Assembly: GCA_024233215.1 (NCBI GenBank) | Contig: JACKPW010000013.1 | Span: 1-64,000, forward strand | Length of the DNA stretch: 64,000 bases | Origin: Verrucomicrobiales bacterium | Lineage (GTDB): Bacteria > Verrucomicrobiota > Verrucomicrobiia > Limisphaerales > J093 | Direction of reading: 5' to 3' | Shown here: positions 53,568 to 62,662 of the stretch, in pieces | How the letters are laid out: each line of letters starts with the position of its first letter | Numbering within the stretch: position 1 is the stretch's first letter | Program-made: the position numbers and the translations under genes | Notes under the pieces: generated by a model | What the model saw: the letters and a program-made list of their open reading frames with translations, nothing else | Told to the model about the DNA's origin: nothing | Databases searched by the model: none

Positions 53568-54803
53568 TCAACTCTCTCGAAGGGCGGTCACGACCGGGAT
53601 GCGCGCCGCCCGGAGTGCCGGGAAAAGACCGCCGATCAATCCGATCACTGCCGCGCAGGCAACCCCCTGCAACAGCAGGAACGGGGTCACGTCAAACGCG
53701 AAGGCCACCTGGCTGAAGCTCTGCCAGTTCATCGTGGCCGCCTGGAAACCGTCGAAGGCAACGTAAGCGCCCAGTCCTCCCAGGGCGCCACCGACGAGGG
53801 CAAGCAAGGCGGATTCGAGAACGATCGACACCACCACCGGCCCGCCATGGAATCCCAACGCACGAAGGGTGGCGATCTCGCGCGAACGTGCAGCCACGGC
53901 GGAATACATCGTGTTGAGGGCACCGAAGGTCGCGCCCACCGCCATTAATCCGGCGATGATGGAGCCCAGCCCGGTGATGAGGTTCGACACCAGTTGCGAC
54001 TGTTCCAGGTAGTATTCGTCCTGTCGCATCGCCTTTACGCTCAGGCGGGGATCCCGTTCCAGGAAAGTCTTGAAGGCATCGAACGCGTCCACGGACTGCA
54101 GGCGGACGAGGACGGACTGGAAGGTGTTGCCCCGCTTGTAGGCCGCCTGGAAAACCCGGGCGTCGGTCCAGACCTCGGACTCCGCCAGGCCGCCGTCGGT
54201 GGCGAAGATCCCAACCACCCGCCAGCTCAACCGACCCACGTTCAAGGCGGCGCCCAGGTCGAGCCCGGCAAACTCCGCCGCTGCGGCGCGCCCCACAATC
54301 ACCTCGTTCCGGCCGGGTTCAAAGTTGCGGCCGGCGATGATGCGCAGGCCCTCGCGCACGCGGAAGGCGGCCGGTTGCACGCCCCGGAGGGGAACATTGG
54401 CGTCGGTGCCCGTGGAGCGTTTGGGCAGGCCGATGATCGCGAAGAGCTCCGCCGATGCCAGCGGGCCATTGGTGTTTCGCGCGATGCCCGGCGCATCGGT
54501 GATCAGTCGGGTTTCCTCGCCCATGAGCATGCTGACCATCTCCGTGTCCGAACCGCTGCGCATGACAATCGCCGTTTGGGGGGAGCCCGAGGCCGTGGTG
54601 GCCTGCCGGAACCCTTGGGCGATGGACAGCGTGCCCACGAACACCGCCACGACGCCCGCGATGCCGAACATGGCGGCGGCCACGGGACCGCGCCGGTCGG
54701 GAATGGTGGACAGATTGAACCAAGCCAGGGCGGCGATCTGCGAGAACCAGTTGAGCAGGCGACGCAAGGCCGAAGAGCGCACAGCCATGCTGGAGGCTGA
54801 CAT
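53568..54803 (-). CDS. MacB/FtsX-like ABC transporter permease, no ATPase partner nearby
   Basis: A 411-residue permease starting at ATG 54803. One N-terminal helix (GPVAAAMFGIAGVVAVFVGT), a periplasmic MacB-PCD-like domain of about 220 residues and three C-terminal helices (LITGLGSIIAGLMAVGATFG, VSIVLESALLALVGGALGGL, ACAAVIGLIGGLFPALRAAR) with the FtsX-type ending PVVTALRES. The usual ATP-binding subunit is absent from this strand neighbourhood; it may be encoded elsewhere. First gene of the permease-cupin-GT set, divergent from the ECF sigma operon 104 bp away. Confidence 0.85.
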   Translation of the reverse strand: MSASSMAVRSSALRRLLNWFSQIAALAWFNLSTIPDRRGPVAAAMFGIAGVVAVFVGTLSIAQGFRQATTASGSPQTAIVMRSGSDTEMVSMLMGEETRLITDAPGIARNTNGPLASAELFAIIGLPKRSTGTDANVPLRGVQPAAFRVREGLRIIAGRNFEPGRNEVIVGRAAAAEFAGLDLGAALNVGRLSWRVVGIFATDGGLAESEVWTDARVFQAAYKRGNTFQSVLVRLQSVDAFDAFKTFLERDPRLSVKAMRQDEYYLEQSQLVSNLITGLGSIIAGLMAVGATFGALNTMYSAVAARSREIATLRALGFHGGPVVVSIVLESALLALVGGALGGLGAYVAFDGFQAATMNWQSFSQVAFAFDVTPFLLLQGVACAAVIGLIGGLFPALRAARIPVVTALRES

Positions 54804-54907
54804 GGTTCCGCGTGGTCGGCAAGCCCGCGGGGCCACGGGGCCGTCTGTGGAATGTCCGAACCAGCGCAACCTTGTTCACCCGGGGGTGTTTGTTAAAGTC
54901 CGGACCG

Positions 54908-55519
54908 ATGCGACCCGAGGTTGATCCCGACGCCGCCCTGATGCTCCGCGTTCAGCGTGGTGATCGGGAGGCATTTGCGCGCCTCGTCGACCGCTACCAG
55001 CAGCCTGTCATCAGCTTTGTTTACCGTAGCCTGGGGGATCTGGCGGAGGCCGAGGACCTCGCCCAGGCGGTCTTCCTCCAGTTGTTCAAGTCGGCCGGTC
55101 GCTATCGTCCGAGCGGGAAGTTCTCCACCTGGCTGTTCACGATCGCCCGGAACCTCTGTCTGAACGAGCAACGCCGGCGGGCGCGGCATCCTGCCGAGTC
55201 CCTGGACGCGCCGCGGGAGGATGGGGAGGGTGGTTCCTGGGTATCCTCCCGGGAATCCGGCGAACCCGGACCGGTGGACCTGACCCTGCGCCACGAATTG
55301 GAGGCCCGGGTGGAGGAGGCGATCCAGGCACTGCCGGAAAACCAACGGACCGCCCTGCTGCTCTGTCGGGAGGAGGAATTCTCTTACGACGACATTTCCC
55401 GGGTGCTGGGTTGCTCGCTGACTGCCACGAAGTCGTTGATCCACCGGGCGCGCGAGACGCTCAAGGCCCGCCTGAAGCCCTATCTCCACTCCGGGGTCTG
55501 GGATTCCGAATCAACTTGA
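54908..55519 (+). CDS. ECF-type RNA polymerase sigma factor
   Basis: A 203-residue sigma factor. Region 2 is DREAFARLVDRYQQPVISFV with DLAEAEDLAQAVFLQLFKSA and FSTWLFTIARNLCLNEQRRR; region 4 is ALPENQRTALLLCREEEFSY followed by the HTH SRVLGCSLTATKSLIHRARE. An acidic linker of about 45 residues separates them. First gene of an operon with its likely anti-sigma factor. Confidence 0.93.
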   Translation: MRPEVDPDAALMLRVQRGDREAFARLVDRYQQPVISFVYRSLGDLAEAEDLAQAVFLQLFKSAGRYRPSGKFSTWLFTIARNLCLNEQRRRARHPAESLDAPREDGEGGSWVSSRESGEPGPVDLTLRHELEARVEEAIQALPENQRTALLLCREEEFSYDDISRVLGCSLTATKSLIHRARETLKARLKPYLHSGVWDSEST

Positions 55520-55568
55520 GACGCAACTTTGCCCCTGCCCTGGGTTTCAACTCCGGACTGCTGGAACC

Positions 55569-56087
55569 ATGAACCGACAACGCGCCGAACAACTCCTGGA
55601 AACCGCCACGCGACGGTGTCTCACCGCCGGTGAACGGGAGGAATGGGATGCCTGGCTGGGTGCTTCCGGTTCCGAGCGGACCGGTTGGGAGGACGAAATG
55701 GGGCTCAGTCGGATGCTCGCAGGGCTGGACCGGCCACCGGTCTCCTCCAATTTTGCCTCACGGGTGATGGCGGCGCTGGATCACGAATGGCGGGTTGCCG
55801 GGCGTCGGCGAACGCGGTGGTTCTCCCGGGCGGCCTGGCTGCGCTGGCGTTGGCAGGCTGCGGCCGGATCGGTGGCGGCGCTCGCGCTGGCGCTGATCCT
55901 TGTCCAGGAAAGCTCCCATGTCCGGGCCCGGCGGGAAGTCGTCCGCGGCGCGGAAATGCTGGCGGAAGCCGGGGGGGTGCTCAGTGTGGATCTGCTCCAG
56001 GATTTTGATTCCATCTACGCGTTGCCCGGCGGGCCCTTGCCCTCTGTGATTGAGTTCGCGGCCGCTTTTGACCAACCGGTCCCATGA
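55569..56087 (+). CDS. Probable anti-sigma factor (membrane protein)
   Basis: A 172-residue protein with a cytoplasmic N-terminal half (LLETATRRCLTAGEREEWDA) typical of short anti-sigma domains without a zinc motif, one membrane helix (residues about 96-113, AAAGSVAALALALILVQ) and a short exterior part. The position 49 bp after the sigma gene and the topology support the call. The stop overlaps the DUF3106 gene start (ATGA). Confidence 0.7.
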   Translation: MNRQRAEQLLETATRRCLTAGEREEWDAWLGASGSERTGWEDEMGLSRMLAGLDRPPVSSNFASRVMAALDHEWRVAGRRRTRWFSRAAWLRWRWQAAAGSVAALALALILVQESSHVRARREVVRGAEMLAEAGGVLSVDLLQDFDSIYALPGGPLPSVIEFAAAFDQPVP

Positions 56088-57076
56088 CCCCACGCCAGAT
56101 CATCCCGGCGCTCCTGGTGTTGGGCGCGCTCCTCGGAATGGCCGCCGGGCCGCTCTCGCTGCCTCCCCCGCCCACCGGCTCAAACGCCTCAGCCGGTTCT
56201 CGTGGCGATACCCGGTCCACCCCTGGGGGCTGGGCGGCGATGCCTCCGGCGGTTCCTTCGATGCCCCCCGCTCCGCCCTCGCCAATGGCGATGTTCCGGC
56301 AGGTGCTGCAGTCCTCCGCGGAGGAGCAGCGTGCGATTCTGGACAGCCGGTCCCCGAAACACCGGGCGTGGTTGGAGGAGCAAATCCACGAGTTCTCCCG
56401 CCTGAGTCCGGCAGAGCGCGAGGCCCGGCTGCGTCTGCTGGAACTCCGGTTCTACCTGCTGCCGCTCCTTGGCACCTCCGCATCAAACCGGGTCGATCAG
56501 CTCCGGGCGGTGCCCGCCCGTTACCGTGCCGCCGTGCAGGACCGCCTCGGTGCCTGGGATGCCCTCAGTTCTGAGGAACGCGCCGGATTGCTCGACGATC
56601 ATGCGGCTGCTTCCTGGCTTTGCCGCTCGCCGGTTGCGAGTGCCGGTGATCCGGGGGAGACCCCGATGGTGTTGTCGGAACCCGCCCGGCTGGAAACCAC
56701 GCTCGCCCGATGGCAACGGATGAGCCCGGCGGAGAAAACCCGCATGGTGGAGGGCCTTGAGCGGTTCTTCCAGTTCGACGCCCCCCAGAAGGACCGCACC
56801 CTGCGGGAGATGACCCGGCTGGGCCGGACCCAGGTGGCGGACCTCATGACCCGGTTGGACGAGCTGCCGCCGTCAGAACGCGAGAAGTGCCTGCGGGCCC
56901 TCGAACGTTTCGCCGGGCTTCCCGAGAGCGAACGCCAGCGGTTTCTGCAGAATGCGGTCCGATGGGCCACCATGACCGAGGAGCAACGCCGTGCCTGGAG
57001 GGACTTGCAGGCGAAGCTGCCCCCGTTGCCCCCGGTGGTTCCACCGCAGCCTCCGCTCGCCCAGGCCTGGCACTGA
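56084..57076 (+). CDS. Secreted DUF3106-type protein
   Basis: A 330-residue protein with a signal peptide (IIPALLVLGALLGMAAGPLS), a Pro-rich stretch, and repeated short helices of the DUF3106 type: LSPAEREARLRLLELR, MSPAEKTRMVEGLERFFQF, LPPSEREKCLRALERFAGLP and MTEEQRRAWRDLQ. DUF3106 proteins are periplasmic and commonly follow ECF sigma/anti-sigma pairs; they may sense envelope state, as CpxP-like LTXXQ proteins do, but this is inference. Third gene of the operon. Confidence 0.8.
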   Translation: MTPRQIIPALLVLGALLGMAAGPLSLPPPPTGSNASAGSRGDTRSTPGGWAAMPPAVPSMPPAPPSPMAMFRQVLQSSAEEQRAILDSRSPKHRAWLEEQIHEFSRLSPAEREARLRLLELRFYLLPLLGTSASNRVDQLRAVPARYRAAVQDRLGAWDALSSEERAGLLDDHAAASWLCRSPVASAGDPGETPMVLSEPARLETTLARWQRMSPAEKTRMVEGLERFFQFDAPQKDRTLREMTRLGRTQVADLMTRLDELPPSEREKCLRALERFAGLPESERQRFLQNAVRWATMTEEQRRAWRDLQAKLPPLPPVVPPQPPLAQAWH

Positions 57077-57171
57077 CGCGCGCGGGGATGCGTGCCGGGG
57101 ATTGACCCGCGAGCGCCGGCGCGTTAGGTCTCCTGCAGGTTGGCTTCGCCAGATTTCGGACCACACCAGAG

Positions 57172-57804
57172 ATGTCGATCACGGTTTCCATTGTCGAGGA
57201 CCAGGCTCCTTTGAGAACCACGTTGGCCCGGGTGATTGCCCGGGCGGAGGGGTTCAACTGCGTCAGCCAGTATGAGAGCGCCGAGGCGGCCCTGGAGGGA
57301 CTGCCCCAGGACAAACCCCTGGTGGTGCTGATGGACATCAACCTGCCAGGGATCAATGGAGTGGAGTGCGTGCGCCAGCTCAAGACCGTGCTTCCCGGAG
57401 TGCTGGTCATCATGCTCACCGTATACGAGGACACCGAGAACATCTTTAACGCACTGGCGGCGGGAGCGACCGGATACCTCCTCAAACGCACGCCCCGGGC
57501 CGAGTTGCTGGAGGCGATCCGGGAGGTGGTGCGTGGGGGATCCCCCATGACCGCCCACATTGCCCGCAAGGTCGTCCAGTCGTTTCAGAGGGCCGCCCCG
57601 GTCGCCAGCCCCACCGACAACCTCTCCCAGCGGGAACAGGAAGTGCTGGACCTGCTGAGCCAGGGCTTCCTCTACAAGGAAATCGCCGACCGCCTGGGGA
57701 TCAGTTACGAGACCGTGCATACCTACATCCGGCGCATATACGAGAAGCTGCAGGTCCGCACCAGGACCGAGGCGGTGGCGGTTTTTCTGCGTCAGAAGAC
57801 CTGA
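57172..57804 (+). CDS. Response regulator, NarL/LuxR family
   Basis: A 210-residue protein: receiver domain with the acidic pair in SIVEDQAPLRTTL, phosphoacceptor Asp55 (VLMDINLPG), Thr in IIMLTVYED-like segment, and Lys in GYLLKRTPRAEL; then a LuxR HTH (LSQREQEVLDLLSQGFLYKE, IADRLGISYETVHTYIRRIY). No sensor kinase is in the window, so it is an orphan here. Its 3' end overlaps the convergent PEP-CTERM gene by 13 bp. Confidence 0.93.
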   Translation: MSITVSIVEDQAPLRTTLARVIARAEGFNCVSQYESAEAALEGLPQDKPLVVLMDINLPGINGVECVRQLKTVLPGVLVIMLTVYEDTENIFNALAAGATGYLLKRTPRAELLEAIREVVRGGSPMTAHIARKVVQSFQRAAPVASPTDNLSQREQEVLDLLSQGFLYKEIADRLGISYETVHTYIRRIYEKLQVRTRTEAVAVFLRQKT

Positions 57805-58616
57805 CCCGACCGCCCCCCGGACTGACCCAGTCGCCTCCGGACACCGGTCCAACCGCCCAGTAGGACTGCCACCGCCAGCGCCGCGTGGGCCGGTTCGGGG
57901 ACGGGCGCGGCCAGGTGGATGTCGTCCAGTGCGAATTCGTCGCGCGAACCACTTCCGCTCACGTCGTCGGTCGACCAGCGAAGTTCGAGCTGCGCGCCAT
58001 TGGCAATCGCGAGATTGAACAAGGTGGTCTGCCGGTCCGCCAGGGTCCAGACCGGCGTTGCATCCGCGGCCTCCGGCGACGTGTAATCCAAGGCGGCAAC
58101 AGGGGTGAAGCTGATGCCGTCCGTCGAATAGCTGAAGTTCAGGCTGTTGGCCCGATCCTGGTCATTCCACACGTGGACCTCGTAGCTGACAGTCAGGGTC
58201 TCGAGTTGGCTCCCCGTGATGTTTTGGATCCGCAGCGTGATGCTGCCTGGGGTCAAATCCCCGTTGATCGGTTGGAATCCCAGCCCCACGTCCCCGGTAC
58301 CACCCACCCGAAAAGCGTAAAGCCCTCCGGTGCTCGTGCCGCCGTCGCTGGTGCCCCGGGCGTAGTCGCCCGAAGTGCCGGATTCCCCGAACCCAAGAGC
58401 GCCGTCCGAGAGCCCGTCCACCGCCCATGCGTTCGAATCCAACTGGCCGGTGGCGGGCAGGGACTGCAATCCGCTGCCGTCATACGCGCCTTCCAGAACG
58501 CCTGGCCGGGTGGAGTCGAAGTCGAGGGTGACGGGGGCGCCATCGAAGGGGACCTGGGCCAGGGCGGACACGGTGCCAAGGGTGGCGGCGAGAATGAGGT
58601 TGTAAGATAGGTTCAT
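57792..58616 (-). CDS. PEP-CTERM sorting-domain protein
   Basis: A 274-residue secreted protein with a signal peptide (MNLSYNLILAATLGTVSALA) and a C-terminal PEP-CTERM signal: VPEPAHAALAVAVLLGGW followed by a basic cluster (VRRRLG). The mature part is beta-rich (LDFDSTRPGVLEGAYDGSGL, LDDIHLAAP). PEP-CTERM proteins are processed by exosortase and are linked to exopolysaccharide. The promoter at 58654-58682 is close to consensus. Confidence 0.85.
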   Translation of the reverse strand: MNLSYNLILAATLGTVSALAQVPFDGAPVTLDFDSTRPGVLEGAYDGSGLQSLPATGQLDSNAWAVDGLSDGALGFGESGTSGDYARGTSDGGTSTGGLYAFRVGGTGDVGLGFQPINGDLTPGSITLRIQNITGSQLETLTVSYEVHVWNDQDRANSLNFSYSTDGISFTPVAALDYTSPEAADATPVWTLADRQTTLFNLAIANGAQLELRWSTDDVSGSGSRDEFALDDIHLAAPVPEPAHAALAVAVLLGGWTGVRRRLGQSGGRSGQVF

Positions 58617-58653
58617 GGCAAATGGAGATATATGTTTGAGTAACGTGCGAATA

Positions 58654-58682
58654 GGTATACGGAATTATACACGTGCTGTCAA
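58654..58682 (-). promoter_or_regulatory. Near-consensus promoter of the PEP-CTERM gene
   Basis: On the minus strand TTGACA (58682-58677), a 17-bp spacer and TATACC (58659-58654); a start about 7 bases on would leave a leader of about 30 bases to the ATG at 58616. A TATAAT motif also occurs inside the spacer but its distance to TTGACA (7 bp) is wrong. The remainder of 58617-58932 shows nothing else. Confidence 0.7.
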
Positions 58683-58932
58683 GTGCGGGATTCCGGGTTG
58701 GGATGGCGTGGGCTGGCGTTGGTCTTGCTGGTTTGCGGGAGCCACTGGTGAGGGCAGGGGTGTCCCCCAGGCGTGGGAGGCGGTTGCCGGCAGGGTCGGG
58801 GTGGAGCCGTGCGGTGCGAAAGGTGGTCGAGGGCCAGCAGGGGGCGGGCAGCGCGGGTGGAAGATTGGGTTGCCGAAGTCAACCCGGCAATGCGATCTGC
58901 GAGGGGGTGTCGAAAAGACTGTGGAAAAGACG

Positions 58933-58962
58933 TTGACGACTCCGGGGCGCCGCCGCTACCGT
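58933..58962 (+). promoter_or_regulatory. Promoter of tRNA-Asn
   Basis: TTGACG (58933-58938), 18-bp spacer, TACCGT (58957-58962), about 15 bases before the tRNA. Resembles the tRNA-Asp promoter. Confidence 0.5.
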
Positions 58963-58977
58963 CTTCGCCCTTTGGGT

Positions 58978-59052
58978 TCCAGAGTAGCTCAATGGTAGAG
59001 CACGCGGCTGTTAACCGTGCGGTTGTAGGTTCAAGTCCTACCTCTGGAGCCA
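58978..59052 (+). tRNA. tRNA-Asn (GTT)
   Basis: Acceptor TCCAGAG pairs with CTCTGGA, D arm TAGCTCAATGGTAGAGCA, anticodon stem CGCGG/CCGTG with loop CTGTTAA (anticodon GTT), T arm GTAGGTTCAAGTCCTAC, discriminator G, encoded CCA. It may be the attachment site of the adjacent integrase. Confidence 0.97.
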
Positions 59053-59240
59053 TTTTCTTTCTCCTTCCGCCCCAAGCAGTTGCGAAGTCTGTGTGGGTCA
59101 AAATGGCCCAAGTGTGTGAGAAACTGTGTGAGAAAACGGTACTCCGGCACTATCCGGGCCTGCTCCGCCAGTACTCCCTCACTACTCGTTAATGGCATTC
59201 GCCTCCGTCGCCTAAACTCGTTGATGAACGAAAGGCGACC

Positions 59241-60278
59241 ATGCAAAAACAACGATTCTGGCTCTACCGGCGACAGGGGGTTTACTACCTGCACGACTCC
59301 GTAACCGGCAGGCGGGAAAGCCTCGAAACCCGCCATCGCCGCGAGGCGGAACAAATCCGGTTCACGCGCAACGAAATCTCCGTCAGGCCCCAACTGGGGA
59401 CGGCGCTGGCGAAGGCGTGTCTCTCTGTGCAGGACCCGGAACTGCCCACGCGGACCTGGCAGCGGGTGATGGACGAGTTCTGCAGCCGCGGCAAGCCGCA
59501 AACCCAATCGCGGCGGCGACGGACGATCGACCGACCCCCGCTGTGCCACCTGGCCAAGGTGAAGCTCGTGGAGACGACGGCGGACGAGTTCCTGCGCACT
59601 CTCAAGAGCGGTGGCGCCATGGTATCGGCCACGCTGCGCTGCCTGCAGAACTTGGCCGTGGGCTTTGGATGGCTCCCCTCACCCGTGCTGGCGCCGAAAC
59701 ACTGGCCAAAGACGCGGACAGCACCGAAACGGGGCATTTCCTGGGAGGAGCACGCGCGGATCCTCGAAGCCGAGAAGAACCCCGAACGGCGAGCCTACTA
59801 CGAAATGCTGTGGGCCACCGGAGCATCGCAGGTGGACGCCGCCATGCTGCGGGCAGAGAACTTCGATGCTGGCACTGGCATTCTGAGCTACCGTCGCCAG
59901 AAGACCGGGGAGCTTTCCGCGATGCGGGTGGGAGATGAACTCGGAGCTTTGCTGGCAAGGTTGCCCCAAGAAGGCCCCCTCTTCCCGAAGATCTCGCGAT
60001 CCTCAAGTTCGGCCCGTGCCGCCGAGTTTCGTCGACGCTGCCGACTGCTGGGAATCTCCGGCGTCAGCCTGCACTCGTATCGCTACGCATGGGCGGAGCG
60101 GGCGATGGCTTCCGGATACCCGGAGCGGTTCGCCCAAGCCGCCCTCGGCCACAGCTCAAAGGCAGTCCACCGCGCCTACGCCAAAGGCGCTCAAGTCCAG
60201 TTGCCGGCCCTGGAGGACTACGAACGGTTGCAGAAGGAGCGAGGCGGGTTGGCGCAGTGCAGAGCGGCCGCAGCTTGA
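59241..60278 (+). CDS. Tyrosine recombinase/integrase next to tRNA-Asn
   Basis: A 345-residue protein with an N-terminal Arm-like and SAM-like part and a C-terminal catalytic domain. The recognisable catalytic residues are the hairpin Lys in YRRQKTGE, His278 and Arg281 (LHSYRYAW), His304 (LGHSSKAVH) and nucleophile Tyr313 (HRAYAK). At the first Arg position, normally the TGxR motif, the sequence is ATGAS, with Ser196. AAAGG lies 7 bases before the ATG at 59241. It lies 188 bp from the tRNA 3' end on the same strand, the usual place of an island integrase. Confidence 0.88.
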   Translation: MQKQRFWLYRRQGVYYLHDSVTGRRESLETRHRREAEQIRFTRNEISVRPQLGTALAKACLSVQDPELPTRTWQRVMDEFCSRGKPQTQSRRRRTIDRPPLCHLAKVKLVETTADEFLRTLKSGGAMVSATLRCLQNLAVGFGWLPSPVLAPKHWPKTRTAPKRGISWEEHARILEAEKNPERRAYYEMLWATGASQVDAAMLRAENFDAGTGILSYRRQKTGELSAMRVGDELGALLARLPQEGPLFPKISRSSSSARAAEFRRRCRLLGISGVSLHSYRYAWAERAMASGYPERFAQAALGHSSKAVHRAYAKGAQVQLPALEDYERLQKERGGLAQCRAAAA

Positions 60279-60451
60279 CGACCGGCAGTGAAGCCGTGTG
60301 CCGCCCTGGTTCTTCCGGGTCGGGCGAGCTTGGGTGATCAGTGTGCTCGTCCGAGCCGCCGTTGAACGAGCGTGCGCCATTGCCAGTGCATACGAAGCTG
60401 GTCGCTGATCGCGCAGTCGCAGGACCAGACCGGAGGCGGCCGTCGCCCCCT

Positions 60452-62647
60452 CTATGGCTCGACTGTGATGGCGATAACGAAGACCGCGGGCTTCTCCATG
60501 GCTGACACCAGATCGAGGCTGGCGATCTCCTTGTCCGGATGCGGGTTCTCCCAATCCATGCGATAGAGTCGGATTCCCCAGCCCGGGTAGTGAGCCTCCC
60601 AGCGCTCCTGTGGGCCGCGCCAAGCTTCCATGCCGCCCGTCTTCTCCGGTTCGGGCATCTCCGGCCAGAACTGCCAGTTCCGAAGATCGCGGCCGTACAC
60701 GACCGGAATCTCGGTGGTGGTTCCATCGGCATAACGCACGTGATACCTGGCCACGACCGTGCCGTCCTCGCCCAGCCATCCCGCTCCTTGCAGGAAGTGC
60801 AGCCGTCTGCACTTCTGACCCACCATGATCCCGGTCACTTCCTTGGGGTAACCCGGAGCCGTCTTGGCGATTTCCGGGCTGTCCAACTGAACGATTCCCC
60901 TGACCTCCCAGCGCATGCCGCCCAGTTCTTGCAAGCCGGCCGGCAACCGGGACAGGTTGTTTCCGGCGTCCGCGGGATTATGCCAGTCCTGCCCCAACCG
61001 GGCGTTGTAATACGCGCTCAAGTCGATTGGTTCCGGCAGGCGCTCCGGCGAACGTGGAGGGAATCCAGCCGCTTCCAGATACCGCCGGATATCGGCTTCT
61101 TCTTGGGCCGCTGTGGGACGTCTTGCGGAGCTGAGCAGCATGGGCAGCATCGTCTCCAGTTCCCGGTGTGCGTTCGCCAACTCACCCCGGTCCGGCGCAA
61201 GCGCCCCGGGATCCAGTTTCAGGTCCGGGAACTCACTCCGCAGATCCACCGGGCTCACCACGCTGTCCAGCGTCTCGATGAACTCGGTTCGCTTCGCCGT
61301 CGCCTGGTCCGGGGGCCAGTTGTAGGATGGCGGAATCCGCAAGTTCGCCACCTCGTTGGAGATGCCGGTCGCGGCGACGATCTCGGGCAGCAACTGCCGC
61401 TGGATATAGGGTGGATCGGTCACGCTTCCGAGGCGTTGCAACGCCACCGCCCGAAGCGCAAAGCGTCTGGCAAGATCGGGACGCGGCGGGTCCATCGCCG
61501 GCATCTCCTGCGCCAGGCGCACCGCTTGATGGATCATCCCGGAGAGATCCGCGCGGCGGATCAGCGGCTCCCCGGCATCGGCTTGTTCAAGGTAGTATTG
61601 CGTCGAGAGCAGCAGTTCCGAGTAGTCGTGGTCTGTCGGGCGTGCCATCAGATAGTTGAACAGCAGCGTTGCGGCGACTCTGGCATACTGCCGGTTCCCG
61701 CCTGTGATGGCGAGCCGGTGTGCAGCCGGAAGGAGGCCCACCACGGTGGGAGTGTGACCCGACTTGCTGAATGCCGCCGCACATTCGATGTACACCGCCG
61801 CGGTCTCGTTGCAGGCTGCTCGCCGCACCAATTCCGGAGTGTCGCCTGCCGTTTCGATGCGCAGCAATACCTGCCTTTGCACCAAGGCCGCCCGGACCAG
61901 GTACCAAGACGCGGGTCCGTAACCCGATGCCTGATTGACACATTGGCCGGCAGCCAAATAGGCAGCCATCAAGTCGTGGTGTGGTGTTTCGAAAGCGCTT
62001 TCCCGTAACCGAAGGCAGTGGTTGTAAAACAGCACGGCGTCGTCCGGCTTGCCTCCTCGCTCAAGCGTTCGGGCCAAACCGAAGGCCGCACGCGCCGTGA
62101 TTACCGGGCAGCGGTCCTGCATTTGACGCAGTTGACTCAGGGCCTCTGCCAGCGCCTTCTCCGCGCTTTCATGGTTGCCGAGGGACAAGTCCCGCTCCGC
62201 TTCCTTGATCTGGGCGAGTGCGTTCTTGATCGTCTCAGCCGACGTGGCGCCCACGCGATAGAAGGGGACTTCGCAGTGCGTGACCGGATTCATGAAGTAG
62301 ATGAGCCCATCTGGGAGGCCCGGTCGAACCGAGTATCCCTGGCCGACTCTGTTGAGAAAGCCCGCAATCCCATTCGGTTCCTGTGTCTCCCATGACCATG
62401 TGTCGCTTCCGGTGGCACCGAGACGGAACTTGTCCGGATCGCCACTGAGGGGGGCATAGAACAGGAATGAGCACGATCCGTCGGCGTCCAGGGTCACCCG
62501 ATGAGGGTCGGAAAACCACATCCCGATCAACCAGGCCGGGCGTTGCCCGGCCTCCGGCCCGGTCGCCGTGGGTGGTAATGCCGCCGCGCTTCCAGCCCGT
62601 GCGGTTGCCGCCAGAAGCAGCGCCGCGAAGAGGAGAGCTTTTCTCAT
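60452..62647 (-). CDS. Secreted protein with helical-repeat middle and C-terminal beta-sandwich (731 residues)
   Basis: A signal peptide (KALLFAALLLAATARA) precedes an N-terminal domain with WLIGMWFSDPHRVTLDADGS (a lipocalin-like start), a helical middle of about 300 residues with TPR-like stretches (EAERDLSLGNHESAEKALAE, GKPDDAVLFYNHCLRLRESA) and a C-terminal domain beginning IDLSAYYNARLGQDWHNPAD and LPAGLQELGGMRWEVRGIVQ. The last domain is, as I recall, common at the C-terminus of verrucomicrobial proteins and resembles carbohydrate-binding beta-sandwiches. Function unknown. A perfect dyad lies in its leader, 16 bp before the start. Confidence 0.6.
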   Translation of the reverse strand: MRKALLFAALLLAATARAGSAAALPPTATGPEAGQRPAWLIGMWFSDPHRVTLDADGSCSFLFYAPLSGDPDKFRLGATGSDTWSWETQEPNGIAGFLNRVGQGYSVRPGLPDGLIYFMNPVTHCEVPFYRVGATSAETIKNALAQIKEAERDLSLGNHESAEKALAEALSQLRQMQDRCPVITARAAFGLARTLERGGKPDDAVLFYNHCLRLRESAFETPHHDLMAAYLAAGQCVNQASGYGPASWYLVRAALVQRQVLLRIETAGDTPELVRRAACNETAAVYIECAAAFSKSGHTPTVVGLLPAAHRLAITGGNRQYARVAATLLFNYLMARPTDHDYSELLLSTQYYLEQADAGEPLIRRADLSGMIHQAVRLAQEMPAMDPPRPDLARRFALRAVALQRLGSVTDPPYIQRQLLPEIVAATGISNEVANLRIPPSYNWPPDQATAKRTEFIETLDSVVSPVDLRSEFPDLKLDPGALAPDRGELANAHRELETMLPMLLSSARRPTAAQEEADIRRYLEAAGFPPRSPERLPEPIDLSAYYNARLGQDWHNPADAGNNLSRLPAGLQELGGMRWEVRGIVQLDSPEIAKTAPGYPKEVTGIMVGQKCRRLHFLQGAGWLGEDGTVVARYHVRYADGTTTEIPVVYGRDLRNWQFWPEMPEPEKTGGMEAWRGPQERWEAHYPGWGIRLYRMDWENPHPDKEIASLDLVSAMEKPAVFVIAITVEP

Positions 62648-62662
62648 AATCGTGCCTCAATT

